From Comamonadaceae bacterium (GTDB taxonomy: Bacteria > Pseudomonadota > Gammaproteobacteria > Burkholderiales > Burkholderiaceae), in the NCBI GenBank assembly GCA_947484245.1, contig CANKOT010000036.1, forward strand, positions 1-20,086: a stretch of DNA of 20,086 nt. The letters are read 5' to 3'. This document shows, piece by piece, positions 1 to 7,079 of the stretch (position 1 is its first letter; each line of letters starts with the position of its first letter). A program made the position numbers and the translations under genes. The notes under the pieces were generated by a model, which was given only the letters and a program-made list of their open reading frames with translations, made no database searches and had not been told where the DNA came from.

Positions 1-1
1 G

Positions 2-304
2 TGGGTTGTGGGTGGTCTTGGATTGTTTGGATTTGCATTTGCGGTTAATTCCTCAGTTCACAGCTATTTGGTATTGGCTTATGCAGGTTCAGAAAAAGCT
101 GCTGAGGATGTTGGGTTTTATTATGCTGCTAATGCCTTAGGGCGCTTCTTCGGAACATTGATGTCGGGCTTGTTGTTTCAGTGGGGTGGTCTGATTTATT
201 CACTCATCGGATCTGCTGCAATGCTATCCATTTGTTGGATTGCCACTTTGCGATTACCTGTAACGCCTATGTTGCAACTCGAGAGCAACAAGGATTCAAC
301 ATGA
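2..304 (+). CDS. arsJ: ArsJ-type MFS transporter, C-terminal part (5' end outside window)
   Basis: This is the last roughly 100 residues of a major facilitator protein; the reading frame is open from base 2, so the true start lies upstream. The segment carries hydrophobic stretches, a conserved-looking GFAFAVNSSVHSYLVLAY block, a GFYYAANALGRFFGT block and a GLLFQWGGL block, which I recognise from ArsJ. ArsJ exports 1-arseno-3-phosphoglycerate made by an arsenate-using GAPDH that is usually encoded next to it, giving arsenate resistance. That GAPDH gene would lie left of the window and cannot be checked here. The stop overlaps the start of arsR by four bases (ATGA), so the two are translationally coupled. 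The family call rests on remembered similarity and on the adjacent arsR. Confidence 0.8.
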   Translation, partial: WVVGGLGLFGFAFAVNSSVHSYLVLAYAGSEKAAEDVGFYYAANALGRFFGTLMSGLLFQWGGLIYSLIGSAAMLSICWIATLRLPVTPMLQLESNKDST

Positions 305-684
305 ACACAGTTGTAACGCCAGCAGACCCACAGTGGGTTGTCAAGGCGCTTTGCGCTTTAGCACAAATTAACCGGTTGAACGTATTTCGTTTGCTGGTTG
401 TTGCAGGGCAGGATGGCATGTATCCAAGTGATATGGCGGCAGCGCTGGGTGTCCCTTCCAACTCACTCTCTTTTCACCTTAAAGAACTTCTTTATTGTGA
501 ACTTGTGTCACAAGAGCGTGAAGGGCGAAACCTGCGCTATCGAGCAAACATGAGCCGAATGCAAAATTTGTTAGTTTATTTAACTGACGAATGTTGCAAA
601 GGCCAACCATGCTTTGAATTGCCATCCATTGATTGCCAAGATCCTGATTGCGAAAGCGAAAGCAAAAGAAAAGTTAAAAGCTAG
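301..684 (+). CDS. arsR: ArsR/SmtB-family arsenic-responsive repressor
   Basis: This 127-residue winged-helix repressor would bind the ars promoter and release it on binding As(III). The winged-helix core spans about residues 15-82, with the recognition region around SNSLSFHLKELLYCELV. A cysteine cluster near the C-terminal end of the core (Cys98, Cys99 and Cys104, in DECCKGQPC) resembles the As(III) site described for the Acidithiobacillus ferrooxidans type of ArsR, where the cysteines sit outside the DNA-binding helix. Two further cysteines (112, 117) lie in a short polar tail. I chose the ATG at 301 because it overlaps the arsJ stop as ATGA; the frame is open further upstream, but that part lies inside arsJ. 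It is the last gene of the ars unit, with a 152-bp gap to the next gene. Confidence 0.9.
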   Translation: MNTVVTPADPQWVVKALCALAQINRLNVFRLLVVAGQDGMYPSDMAAALGVPSNSLSFHLKELLYCELVSQEREGRNLRYRANMSRMQNLLVYLTDECCKGQPCFELPSIDCQDPDCESESKRKVKS

Positions 685-758
685 AGTTATCCCTAGGTTT
701 TGCGATTGACCACTTTTGATGGGACGCATATTGGTGGTGCAAAAATGTAGACGCTCGA

Positions 759-764
759 TATAAT
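759..764 (+). promoter_or_regulatory. Possible -10 element before the first Bug gene
   Basis: A perfect TATAAT lies 72 bases before the ATG at 837, within the 152-bp gap after arsR. I could not find a convincing -35 at 16-18 bp spacing; TTGGTG at 731-736 is about 22 bp away. It is a candidate promoter only. Confidence 0.3.
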
Positions 765-836
765 TTCAATTCACCCTCATCTCGAGAGTGAAATAGATGG
801 TGCGCCTATCCATCAAACCTCAAAGGAACATCTCGT

Positions 837-1805
837 ATGAACAAGTTCACCACATGGATGCAGGGCCTCGTTTGTTTGGCGCTATCCGCCAGCACTATGC
901 ACTCAAGTGCGCAAGACACTTACCCCGCTCGCCCTATTACCATGATCAATCCCTGGGCTGCAGGCAGTTCCACTGACATCATGGCCCGAGCAGTGGCCGA
1001 ACAGTTTTTCAAGCAAATGGGTCAGAGTGTCGTGGTGATCTCGCGCGATGGCGGCTCAGGTGTGATTGGCATGTCAGCGTTGATGCAAGCGCCCGCTGAT
1101 GGCTTGACCCTGGCCTTCACACCCATGACCCCAGTCACCATTCAACCGCATCACCTCAAAGACTTGAAGCTCTCCCCTGACACCATTCAACCTGTGTGCG
1201 GTATCACCGAAAATATTTTGGCCTTGTCGGTGCGTTCTGACAGCCCCTTCAAATCGCTGGCCGATTTGATAGCTGCGGCCAAAAGCAAATCTTTGTCGTA
1301 TGGCTCGCCCGGCCCCAACTCAGCACCATTTTTGGCAGTCGATGACCTAGCGCGCCACCAAAAGCTCAACGTGGTGCACATCCCCTTCAAGGGTGATGCA
1401 GCCTCCTTACAGGAACTTCTGGCGGGTAGATTAGACTTTGCCACCAGCATTGCCGCTTCAGCGGCAGCACAAGTGAAAGCCGGCACTGTTAGATTGCTGG
1501 CCGTTGCTTCAGAGCGCAGACACCCTGGCTTTCCCGATGTACCCACACTCAGGGAGCTGGGCATCGATGTCACCCAACTGTCCTTTGCCGGCATCTTCGC
1601 ACCCAAGGGCACTCCGCCCCAGGTGCTGGCCAAGCTGGATGCAGCATGTGCCGCGGCCGTTAAATCGGATGCGGTGAAAGATGCTGCACAAAAGAGCAAT
1701 CAAATTCTGGCCTACCAAGCCATGCAGCAATGGGACAAGCGAGTGCACGATGAGTTCCAGAAACAAGGCGCAGCCTTTCGTGCTGCTGGTGGTGTTCGTC
1801 AATAA
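837..1805 (+). CDS. Bug/TctC-family tripartite tricarboxylate transporter substrate-binding protein
   Basis: This 322-residue periplasmic binding protein has a signal peptide over about residues 1-25, ending near SSAQ. It is followed by the family's usual opening (YPARPITMINPWAAGSSTD), the mid-protein block SLSYGSPGPNSAPFLAVDD and HIPFKGDAASLQELLAGRLDF. Bug proteins capture small carboxylates or amides, sometimes feeding a TctAB permease encoded elsewhere; none is present here, so the ligand is unknown. An AAAGGA ribosome site ends about ten bases before the ATG. The stop is only 14 bases from the next start, so it probably shares a transcript with the cupin gene, whose substrate or product might be related. 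It is distinct in sequence from the second Bug protein at 14182-15183. Confidence 0.9.
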   Translation: MNKFTTWMQGLVCLALSASTMHSSAQDTYPARPITMINPWAAGSSTDIMARAVAEQFFKQMGQSVVVISRDGGSGVIGMSALMQAPADGLTLAFTPMTPVTIQPHHLKDLKLSPDTIQPVCGITENILALSVRSDSPFKSLADLIAAAKSKSLSYGSPGPNSAPFLAVDDLARHQKLNVVHIPFKGDAASLQELLAGRLDFATSIAASAAAQVKAGTVRLLAVASERRHPGFPDVPTLRELGIDVTQLSFAGIFAPKGTPPQVLAKLDAACAAAVKSDAVKDAAQKSNQILAYQAMQQWDKRVHDEFQKQGAAFRAAGGVRQ

Positions 1806-1819
1806 GCTGAAGGCCTGAC

Positions 1820-2359
1820 ATGACTATTCAACTTGAACCCATTCGCCGTATCGTCACTTATGACGATGCCCAAGGCCGCTCTCGCATTTTGGCCGATGGC
1901 CCCTCACCTGCGGTGCGGGTTGTTCAAGAAAGACCAGGTTACAGGGTGACTAACCTATGGCGCACGGGCGCCAGTCCTTCGCCCATTACGGCGCCCGACA
2001 GCATCACCGAGCATGTCGGCGTATCACCGCCGCCGCAAGGAACCGTTTTGCGCATCATTGATATTCCGCCAGAGCCCAAAGATCCGCAAGAACTGCAACG
2101 AGCCATGGAAGCGACTTTTTCCAACATGTATCGCGACGCGCACCGCGAGATCAAACCCGGTGAGCACCCAGGCATGCACAAGACCCAAACGGTCGACTAT
2201 GCGCTGATGCTTCAAGGAGAATTGGTCGCCATCATGGATGAGGAAGAAACAGTGCTGCGTGCTGGCGATGTGCTGATCCAACGCGGTACCAACCACGCCT
2301 GGGCCAATCGTTCAGGACAGCCAGCGCGCATTGCCTTCATCTTGATTGACGCACAGTAA
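1820..2359 (+). CDS. Cupin-domain protein, function unknown
   Basis: This 179-residue protein has one conserved beta-barrel cupin domain in its C-terminal half, about residues 105-178. The first cupin motif is spread over PGEHPGMHKTQTVDYALMLQGEL and the second over GDVLIQRGTNHAWANRSG, giving possible metal ligands at the motif-1 histidines and the NHAW histidine. The N-terminal half (about 1-100) looks like a degenerate first barrel with proline-rich linkers. GAAGG precedes the ATG by about eight bases. It follows the Bug gene closely, which suggests action on the same small-molecule substrate, for example as a dioxygenase, isomerase or binding protein; the sequence does not settle which. No signal peptide is visible, so it should be cytoplasmic. 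Confidence 0.8.
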   Translation: MTIQLEPIRRIVTYDDAQGRSRILADGPSPAVRVVQERPGYRVTNLWRTGASPSPITAPDSITEHVGVSPPPQGTVLRIIDIPPEPKDPQELQRAMEATFSNMYRDAHREIKPGEHPGMHKTQTVDYALMLQGELVAIMDEEETVLRAGDVLIQRGTNHAWANRSGQPARIAFILIDAQ

Positions 2360-2382
2360 TTACGCGCAAAGAGTTCACAAAT

Positions 2383-2410
2383 CAAGGTTCGAGTCCTAGT
2401 GGGGCCGCCT
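2383..2410 (+). other. tRNA 3'-end-like fragment
   Basis: The stretch has the geometry of the last quarter of a tRNA: a 5-nt arm (2383-2387), a 7-nt loop reading TTCGAGT, a 5-nt arm (2395-2399) with one A-A mismatch, a 7-nt acceptor strand TGGGGCC, a G discriminator and CCT in place of CCA. No matching 5' half exists, because the cupin gene ends only 23 bases upstream. It could be a remnant of an integration event at a tRNA 3' end, or coincidence. Confidence 0.35.
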
Positions 2411-2473
2411 ACTTGGCCAATGACTTTTGAATCCTTTGGTTTAAGGTCAAGAGGCTGATGAAGCCCTTGCTTG

Positions 2474-2489
2474 CAGAGTACTTACTCTG
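2474..2489. promoter_or_regulatory. Inverted repeat, candidate operator upstream of importer operon
   Basis: CAGAGTA and TACTCTG form perfect 7-bp arms separated by CT, with an outer GCT/AGC pair two bases further out on the left side. It ends 53 bases before the importer's first ATG. The 2-nt spacer is too small for an RNA loop, so a DNA site for a dimeric regulator fits better. No regulator gene lies beside it. Confidence 0.35.
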
Positions 2490-2542
2490 AGCTGGGTTGT
2501 TCAATACTGATTACATTAATCAAGTCTTTTTTTTTAAAAACC

Positions 2543-3418
2543 ATGAACATCTCTTTTTTGAACAAATGGCTTTTAGCCATCACCTCCTCCTTCGTGATGG
2601 CAGTTTTGCCAAGCACAAATGCACAAGCTCAAGCGACTTTGAGGGTGACGACCATTCCCGAAGAGGCCGCAACTGAGCAAGTTCGCAAGTTCACACCGCT
2701 AGCCAATTATTTGGAAAAGCAACTGGGCATGAAAGTGCATTTCACGCCAGTCACCGACTACCCTGCAGCGGTTGAGTCGCTGGTTAACAAAAAAGTCGAA
2801 CTGGTTTGGTTTGGTGGCCTTACTTTTGTGCAGGCTAGCATCCGTTCGGGTGGCAAGGTTGTTCCTTTGGCACAGCGCGAAGAAGACACCAAATTTCAAT
2901 CGGTGTTCATTGCCAAAACCAATTCTGGCATCAAGGGCTTGGCCGACATGAAAGGCAAGCAAGTGTCTTTCGGTTCACAAAGCAGCACCTCGGGTCACCT
3001 GATGCCGCGCAGCATCTTGTTGCAAGCCAAAATCGATCCTGAAAAAGACTTTAAGCGCATTGCTTACAGCGGCGCACATGATGCCACCATTGCATCAGTA
3101 GTCAGTGGCAAGGTCGACGCAGCGGCGCTCGACATCACCGTTTGGAAAAAATTTGTGACCGAAAACAAAGTCAACACGCAAGATGTCGATGTGTTCTTCA
3201 CCACTCCGCCTTTTTTCAATTACAACTGGTCGGTTCATGCAGACATGCCTGCCGATTTGCGTGAAAAAATCAAGGCAGCCTTGTTGGGTCTCAATCCCGC
3301 AAACCCAGAGCATGCCGAGATCTTGAGGCTTAATCGTGCAACCCGCTACGTGCCCACAACGCCTGAAAATTACAAAGGCTTAGAGTCGGCTGCACGCAGT
3401 GCAGGCTTGCTGCAATAA
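2543..3418 (+). CDS. PhnD-like ABC transporter substrate-binding protein, putative selenium oxyanion (selenate-type)
   Basis: This 291-residue periplasmic protein would capture an oxyanion for the importer encoded by the next three genes. A signal peptide covers about residues 1-28 (cleavage near NAQA). Family blocks follow: ELVWFGGLTFVQA at 86-98, an anion-site-like SSTSGHLMPR at 147-156, and YSGAHDAT at 175-182. The pattern matches PhnD-family proteins and, from memory, most closely the subgroup labelled putative selenate ABC transporter binding protein (TIGR04553), found near selD genes. The ATG at 2543 is chosen because a hydrophobic signal begins right after it; the in-frame TTG at 2471 would add an unsuitable leader and cover the inverted repeat. 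Neither C-P lyase genes nor phosphite oxidase genes are nearby, while selD and sen genes follow. The ligand is inferred; phosphonate or phosphite remains possible. Confidence 0.85.
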   Translation: MNISFLNKWLLAITSSFVMAVLPSTNAQAQATLRVTTIPEEAATEQVRKFTPLANYLEKQLGMKVHFTPVTDYPAAVESLVNKKVELVWFGGLTFVQASIRSGGKVVPLAQREEDTKFQSVFIAKTNSGIKGLADMKGKQVSFGSQSSTSGHLMPRSILLQAKIDPEKDFKRIAYSGAHDATIASVVSGKVDAAALDITVWKKFVTENKVNTQDVDVFFTTPPFFNYNWSVHADMPADLREKIKAALLGLNPANPEHAEILRLNRATRYVPTTPENYKGLESAARSAGLLQ

Positions 3419-3433
3419 GCAGGCGTTAAACAA

Positions 3434-4270
3434 TTGAACATCGAGCTTTCCTGCCTGCAAGCCCGTCACCCGTCGGCGCCGCGCCATGCCCCTGCAGCTT
3501 TGCAGTCGATTGGCTTGCGCCTCGGTGTGGGCGAGCAAGTTGCGGTAATTGGCCCTTCAGGTGCAGGCAAAACCACATTGCTGCAAATTTTGGCCTGTGC
3601 GCAACGACCTGCACAAGGTGAGATTCGCTTAGGGGGGCAAGATCCTTGGCAATTGTCTACCCGTGAGCTTCGCCTTTTGCGGGGCCAATTGTTCCTTGCC
3701 CCTCAGGTTCCGCCATTGCCGCCACGCCAGCGCGTGGTAACTTCAGTCTTGGCAGGACGTTTGCCAGCCATGAGTTTGATGGCCAGTTTGCGTTCCTTGT
3801 TTTATCCAAGAGACATTCCAGCAGCCTACGAAGCGCTGTGTCACTTTGACCTGAGCGACAAATTGTTTGACCGTGTCGACCGGCTGTCTGGCGGCGAACG
3901 TCAGCGCGTTGGTTTAGCGCGTGCTTTGCTGTCGCCAGCCAGTCTTTGGCTCATCGACGAGCCTTTGTCTGCGCTCGATCCCATGCGTGCAAAAATGGCC
4001 ATCACAGCTTTGGTCAATCTGGCTCGTGAGCGGCAAATTACCATGGTGGCCAGTTTGCATCAAGTGGACATGGCGCTGACGCACTTTGACCGCATCATTG
4101 GCTTGCTCAATGGTCAAGTCGCCTTTGATTTGCCATCGTCGCAAGTAACTCGCGAACGCTTGGCGCATTTGTACGAAAAGCATGAGCATGAGTTGCGCAG
4201 CGATGCCTTTCCATTGGCAGCAGAGCCTGCTTTAGATGTGTCTGCACCTGTTGTGATGCATTGTCGTTAA
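3434..4270 (+). CDS. PhnC-like ABC transporter ATP-binding protein (putative selenium importer)
   Basis: This 278-residue ATPase has Walker A GPSGAGKTT at 40-48, the Q-loop glutamine near 91, the signature LSGGERQRV at 151-159, Walker B LWLIDEP at 171-177 and the switch histidine in ASLHQVD. It should drive import on the cytoplasmic side of the two permeases encoded next. The start is a TTG 15 bases after the binding-protein stop; no good ATG exists upstream of Walker A, and an upstream AGG is only a weak ribosome site. A C-terminal tail of about 45 residues after the ABC domain, roughly 235-278, ends in VMHCR and has no recognised domain. Confidence 0.85.
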   Translation: MNIELSCLQARHPSAPRHAPAALQSIGLRLGVGEQVAVIGPSGAGKTTLLQILACAQRPAQGEIRLGGQDPWQLSTRELRLLRGQLFLAPQVPPLPPRQRVVTSVLAGRLPAMSLMASLRSLFYPRDIPAAYEALCHFDLSDKLFDRVDRLSGGERQRVGLARALLSPASLWLIDEPLSALDPMRAKMAITALVNLARERQITMVASLHQVDMALTHFDRIIGLLNGQVAFDLPSSQVTRERLAHLYEKHEHELRSDAFPLAAEPALDVSAPVVMHCR

Positions 4271-4303
4271 GGCCTGCAGGTCTTCTGTCATTGTCTTTTG
4301 TCT

Positions 4304-5158
4304 ATGTCTGTTTCTTCAATACCTCAAGCTCAACTTGACTTAGGTGTCAAGCTTCGCGACCCAGATTTTTCGTCTCGCATTGTTTGGTTGAGCTTGATTG
4401 TTTTGTTGCTCTGGCCTTTGGCCGTGGCCACAGAATTTAGACCCTCGATTTTCTGGGATCCCGACAATCGAAAAGTGACGGCCGATTTTTTAGCGAGCTT
4501 TTGGCCCTTGGTCTACAACGCCGAATTCATGATCATGGTGGCCAACGAAACTTGGCGCACTGTGGCCATGGCCACGGCAGGTGTCACGCTGGCGCTGGTG
4601 CTGGCAGTGCCTTTGAGTTTGGTGGCCACTCGCGTTTTGTCACTCTCTGCTTTGTCGGGTCGCATGAACCGTTGGCCTGCAGCACTGCGTTGGTGTGTTC
4701 GCGCCGTTCTCATTGTGTTGCGCAGTATTCCTGAACTGGTGTGGGCCTTGGTTTTTGTGCGCGTGGTGGGTTTGGGACCTACAGCGGGTGTGCTGGCCAT
4801 TGCGCTCACATACGGCGGTATGCTGGGCAAGGTGTATGCCGAAATTTTAGAAAGTGGCGAGAGCCATGCGACGCATGCCCTCATGCGAAATGGCAGTGGT
4901 CGTTTGCAAGCTTTTGTTTATGCGCTGTTGCCCAGTCACGCAGCTGAATTGGCGTCTTATACGGTGTACAGATGGGAGTGTGCCATCCGGTCATCGGTGG
5001 TGTTGGGTTTTGTGGGCGCAGGCGGTTTGGGTCAGCAATTGGACAATTCCATGAAGACGTTCAATGGCGGTGAAGTGGCCACCTTGCTGTTGGTGTTTGT
5101 TTTTCTGGTGGCACTGGCCGATCGGGCCAGTGTTTGGTTGAGGAGGGCGCTGGCATGA
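4304..5158 (+). CDS. PhnE-like ABC transporter permease, first subunit (putative selenium importer)
   Basis: This 284-residue inner-membrane protein has an N-terminal hydrophobic segment at about residues 27-45, then the BPD-transp-1 core from about residue 85 to the end with several further hydrophobic segments. The cytoplasmic EAA-like loop can be seen around AEILESGESHATHALMRNGSGRLQAFVYALLPSHAAELASYTVYRWE, followed by VVLGFVGAGGLGQ. It would form half of the transport channel. I use the ATG at 4304; a TTG two codons earlier is also in frame. No clear ribosome site precedes it. Its last codon overlaps the next gene as ATGA, typical of paired permeases made in equal amounts. Confidence 0.85.
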   Translation: MSVSSIPQAQLDLGVKLRDPDFSSRIVWLSLIVLLLWPLAVATEFRPSIFWDPDNRKVTADFLASFWPLVYNAEFMIMVANETWRTVAMATAGVTLALVLAVPLSLVATRVLSLSALSGRMNRWPAALRWCVRAVLIVLRSIPELVWALVFVRVVGLGPTAGVLAIALTYGGMLGKVYAEILESGESHATHALMRNGSGRLQAFVYALLPSHAAELASYTVYRWECAIRSSVVLGFVGAGGLGQQLDNSMKTFNGGEVATLLLVFVFLVALADRASVWLRRALA

Positions 5159-6018
5159 AACAAGTGCCCCCTCATTCACCGCCATCGCGCGGCTATTCCC
5201 GTGAAGCGGCCAATCCGCCCTATAAACTTCCGCCGACTTTGTTTGATGCCAGGTGCTGGGCTTGCTGGCTGACGGCTGCATTGTTGTTGCTGGTTATTGC
5301 AAGCTTTGTATCACTCAAGCTCGATTGGGCGGCCTTTGCATCCATGGAAGCGGCGCGCAGCATGTACCGCTTTATGGCGGAGTTTTTTCCGCCCGATACG
5401 TCACCACAATTTCTGGCCAAAGTGGGCATTGCCGCGTGGGAAACACTGGCCATGTCTGCGCTGGGCACGGCCATCGCTGCAGTGTTGGGCTTGGCATTGG
5501 CTGTGCCAGCCAGCCGCATGTCCAGCCAAGATCCGGCTTGGCTGCGCAGTCCAACGCGCTGGTTGTTGAATGCTCTGCGCGCCATTCCTGAGCTTGTATG
5601 GGCTGCGCTGTTGTTAATATCTGCTGGGCTGGGGCCCATGGCGGGTACCTTGGCCTTGGCGCTTCATACCAGCGGTGTGCTTGGGCGGTTGTTTTCAGAG
5701 GCCATGGAAAATATACCTACAGGACCAGGCGATGCATTGCGCACGCAAGGGGTAGGACCGCTGCGCGTGTTTGCCTACGCCACTTTGCCTCAGGTGTTGC
5801 CGCAATTAATGAGCTATACCTTGTACCGCTGGGAAAACAACATTCGCGCTGCCGCTGTATTGGGCGTGGTCGGCGCGGGTGGTTTGGGGCAGTTGTTGTC
5901 ATTTAACATGGGCCTGTTTTTGATGAACAAAACGGCCACTATTTTGGGCGCCATGTTGTTGATGGTGGCCTGCGTTGATGCGCTGAGCTTTGGCCTTAGG
6001 CGTTGGCTCAATCGTTGA
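5155..6018 (+). CDS. PhnE-like ABC transporter permease, second subunit (putative selenium importer)
   Basis: This 287-residue permease is a paralogue of the one before it: both share an R(S/A)IPELVWA block, an EAA-like loop and V(V/L)G(F/V)VGAGGLGQ. A proline-rich cytoplasmic N-terminus of about 30 residues precedes the first hydrophobic segment (about 39-55). The ATG at 5155 overlaps the previous stop and has AGGAGG at 5141-5146, which makes it clearly better than the upstream in-frame TTG at 5134. It closes the importer operon; egtD begins 62 bases later on the same strand, so read-through into egtD is plausible. Confidence 0.87.
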   Translation: MKQVPPHSPPSRGYSREAANPPYKLPPTLFDARCWACWLTAALLLLVIASFVSLKLDWAAFASMEAARSMYRFMAEFFPPDTSPQFLAKVGIAAWETLAMSALGTAIAAVLGLALAVPASRMSSQDPAWLRSPTRWLLNALRAIPELVWAALLLISAGLGPMAGTLALALHTSGVLGRLFSEAMENIPTGPGDALRTQGVGPLRVFAYATLPQVLPQLMSYTLYRWENNIRAAAVLGVVGAGGLGQLLSFNMGLFLMNKTATILGAMLLMVACVDALSFGLRRWLNR

Positions 6019-6080
6019 TAGCCATTTTGCAATAGCCGTTTGTCTTTTGCAGCCAAACTGAAATTTAGAAAGATCTCAAA

Positions 6081-7058
6081 GTGTCTACCAAAGAGCCCGT
6101 ATTTTATGATGTCTACCAAGAAAGCAAAGACACCGACATTGAAGAGCTTAGCCAAGGTTTGCTGGCCCACCAGGCCAACTTATCGCCCAAGTACTTTTAC
6201 GATGCCATGGGTTCGGTCTTGTTTGATGCCATTACCTTGCTGCCTGAATATTATCCAACTCGCACCGAGTTCGAAATTTTTGAAAGTCAAGCCAAGGACA
6301 TTCACGCTCAGCTCCCGCAGCAGGCTACGTGGCTTGATTTGGGCGCTGGCAGTTGTCAAAAAGCAGCCAACTTATTTGCCCACACCATGCCCGCTACGTA
6401 TGTGGCGGTAGATATTTCCAGCGCCTATCTCGCCAATCATTTAAAAGATTTGCAAGCCAAACACGCTCAAGTCAACATGGTGGGTGTGGGGACGGACTTT
6501 TCAAAATCTCTGACCTTTCCGCCACAACTGCAGCAACAACTGACAGATCAGCCGCTGCTTGTCTTGTATCTGGGATCAAGTTTAGGCAACTTCAATCCGT
6601 CGGAGGCCTTGTCATTTTTACAAAGAATTGCTGCGCTTTGTAAACAAGGCCAACCCGGCTCTGGCCTCCTGATAGGCATCGATTTGGTCAAAGAGACCAG
6701 CACGCTAGAGAGGGCTTATGCCGATGATTTGGGTGTCACAGCCGCTTTCAATTTGAATGTGCTGCGTCGCGTTAACCATCTTTTGGGATCTGATTTTGAT
6801 GTGCAAGATTGGCAGCACTCTGCACGCTTTAACTCGCAGGCGTCACGAATTGAAATGCACTTGCAAGCCAAGCATGACCTAGTCGTCCAGTGGCATGGCC
6901 AGCAGCGTCATTTTAAAAAAGACGAAACCATACACACTGAAAATTCTTACAAATGGTCCATCGATCAATTCAAGCAACTATTGCTTGAAGCGGGTTTTTC
7001 CAATATTCAGCAGTGGACCGATCCTAAAGTGCACTTTGCTTTATTTTGGGCCAATTAA
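6081..7058 (+). CDS. egtD: L-histidine N(alpha)-methyltransferase EgtD
   Basis: EgtD trimethylates histidine with three S-adenosylmethionines to hercynine, the precursor of both ergothioneine and selenoneine. The 325-residue length is normal for the family. Visible hallmarks are KYFYDAMGSVLFDAIT with LPEYYPTRTE (37-63), the SAM-binding LDLGAGSCQKA (85-95), GSSLGN (165-170), a GIDLVKE block near 199-205 and AYADDLGVTAAFNLNVLRRVN (212-232), which corresponds to the histidine/SAM pocket region of mycobacterial EgtD. The start is GTG at 6081 with AGAAAG about eight bases upstream; no in-frame ATG precedes the conserved region. It converges with senA, the stops being 21 bases apart. Its neighbours assign its hercynine to selenoneine rather than only to ergothioneine. 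Confidence 0.93.
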   Translation: MSTKEPVFYDVYQESKDTDIEELSQGLLAHQANLSPKYFYDAMGSVLFDAITLLPEYYPTRTEFEIFESQAKDIHAQLPQQATWLDLGAGSCQKAANLFAHTMPATYVAVDISSAYLANHLKDLQAKHAQVNMVGVGTDFSKSLTFPPQLQQQLTDQPLLVLYLGSSLGNFNPSEALSFLQRIAALCKQGQPGSGLLIGIDLVKETSTLERAYADDLGVTAAFNLNVLRRVNHLLGSDFDVQDWQHSARFNSQASRIEMHLQAKHDLVVQWHGQQRHFKKDETIHTENSYKWSIDQFKQLLLEAGFSNIQQWTDPKVHFALFWAN

Positions 7059-7079
7059 GCAAAGCCACCTTAGGGCTGT

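Noticed and set aside
1187..1699. Long antisense open frame inside the first Bug gene
   Set aside because: It is a shadow of a strongly conserved coding sequence on the other strand, with no recognisable domain or ribosome site.
2360..2410. A complete tRNA gene
   Set aside because: Only the T arm and acceptor 3' strand are present; the space back to the cupin stop is too short and shows no matching anticodon or D arm.
2526..2535. T run before the importer start as a terminator
   Set aside because: No GC-rich stem precedes it directly, and it lies only a few bases before the start codon of the gene it would silence.
4513..4884. Antisense open frame inside the first importer permease
   Set aside because: It is low-complexity, lacks domain similarity, and overlaps a clear permease frame completely.
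2543..6018. Annotating the importer simply as phosphonate uptake PhnDCE
   Set aside because: No phosphonate-degrading genes lie nearby, the binding protein resembles the selenate-type subgroup, and the downstream genes concern selenium. The possibility is kept only as an alternative.
7059..7079. Terminator between egtD and senA
   Set aside because: Only a 4-bp AGCC/GGCT pairing is visible with a short loop and no T tract, too weak to call.
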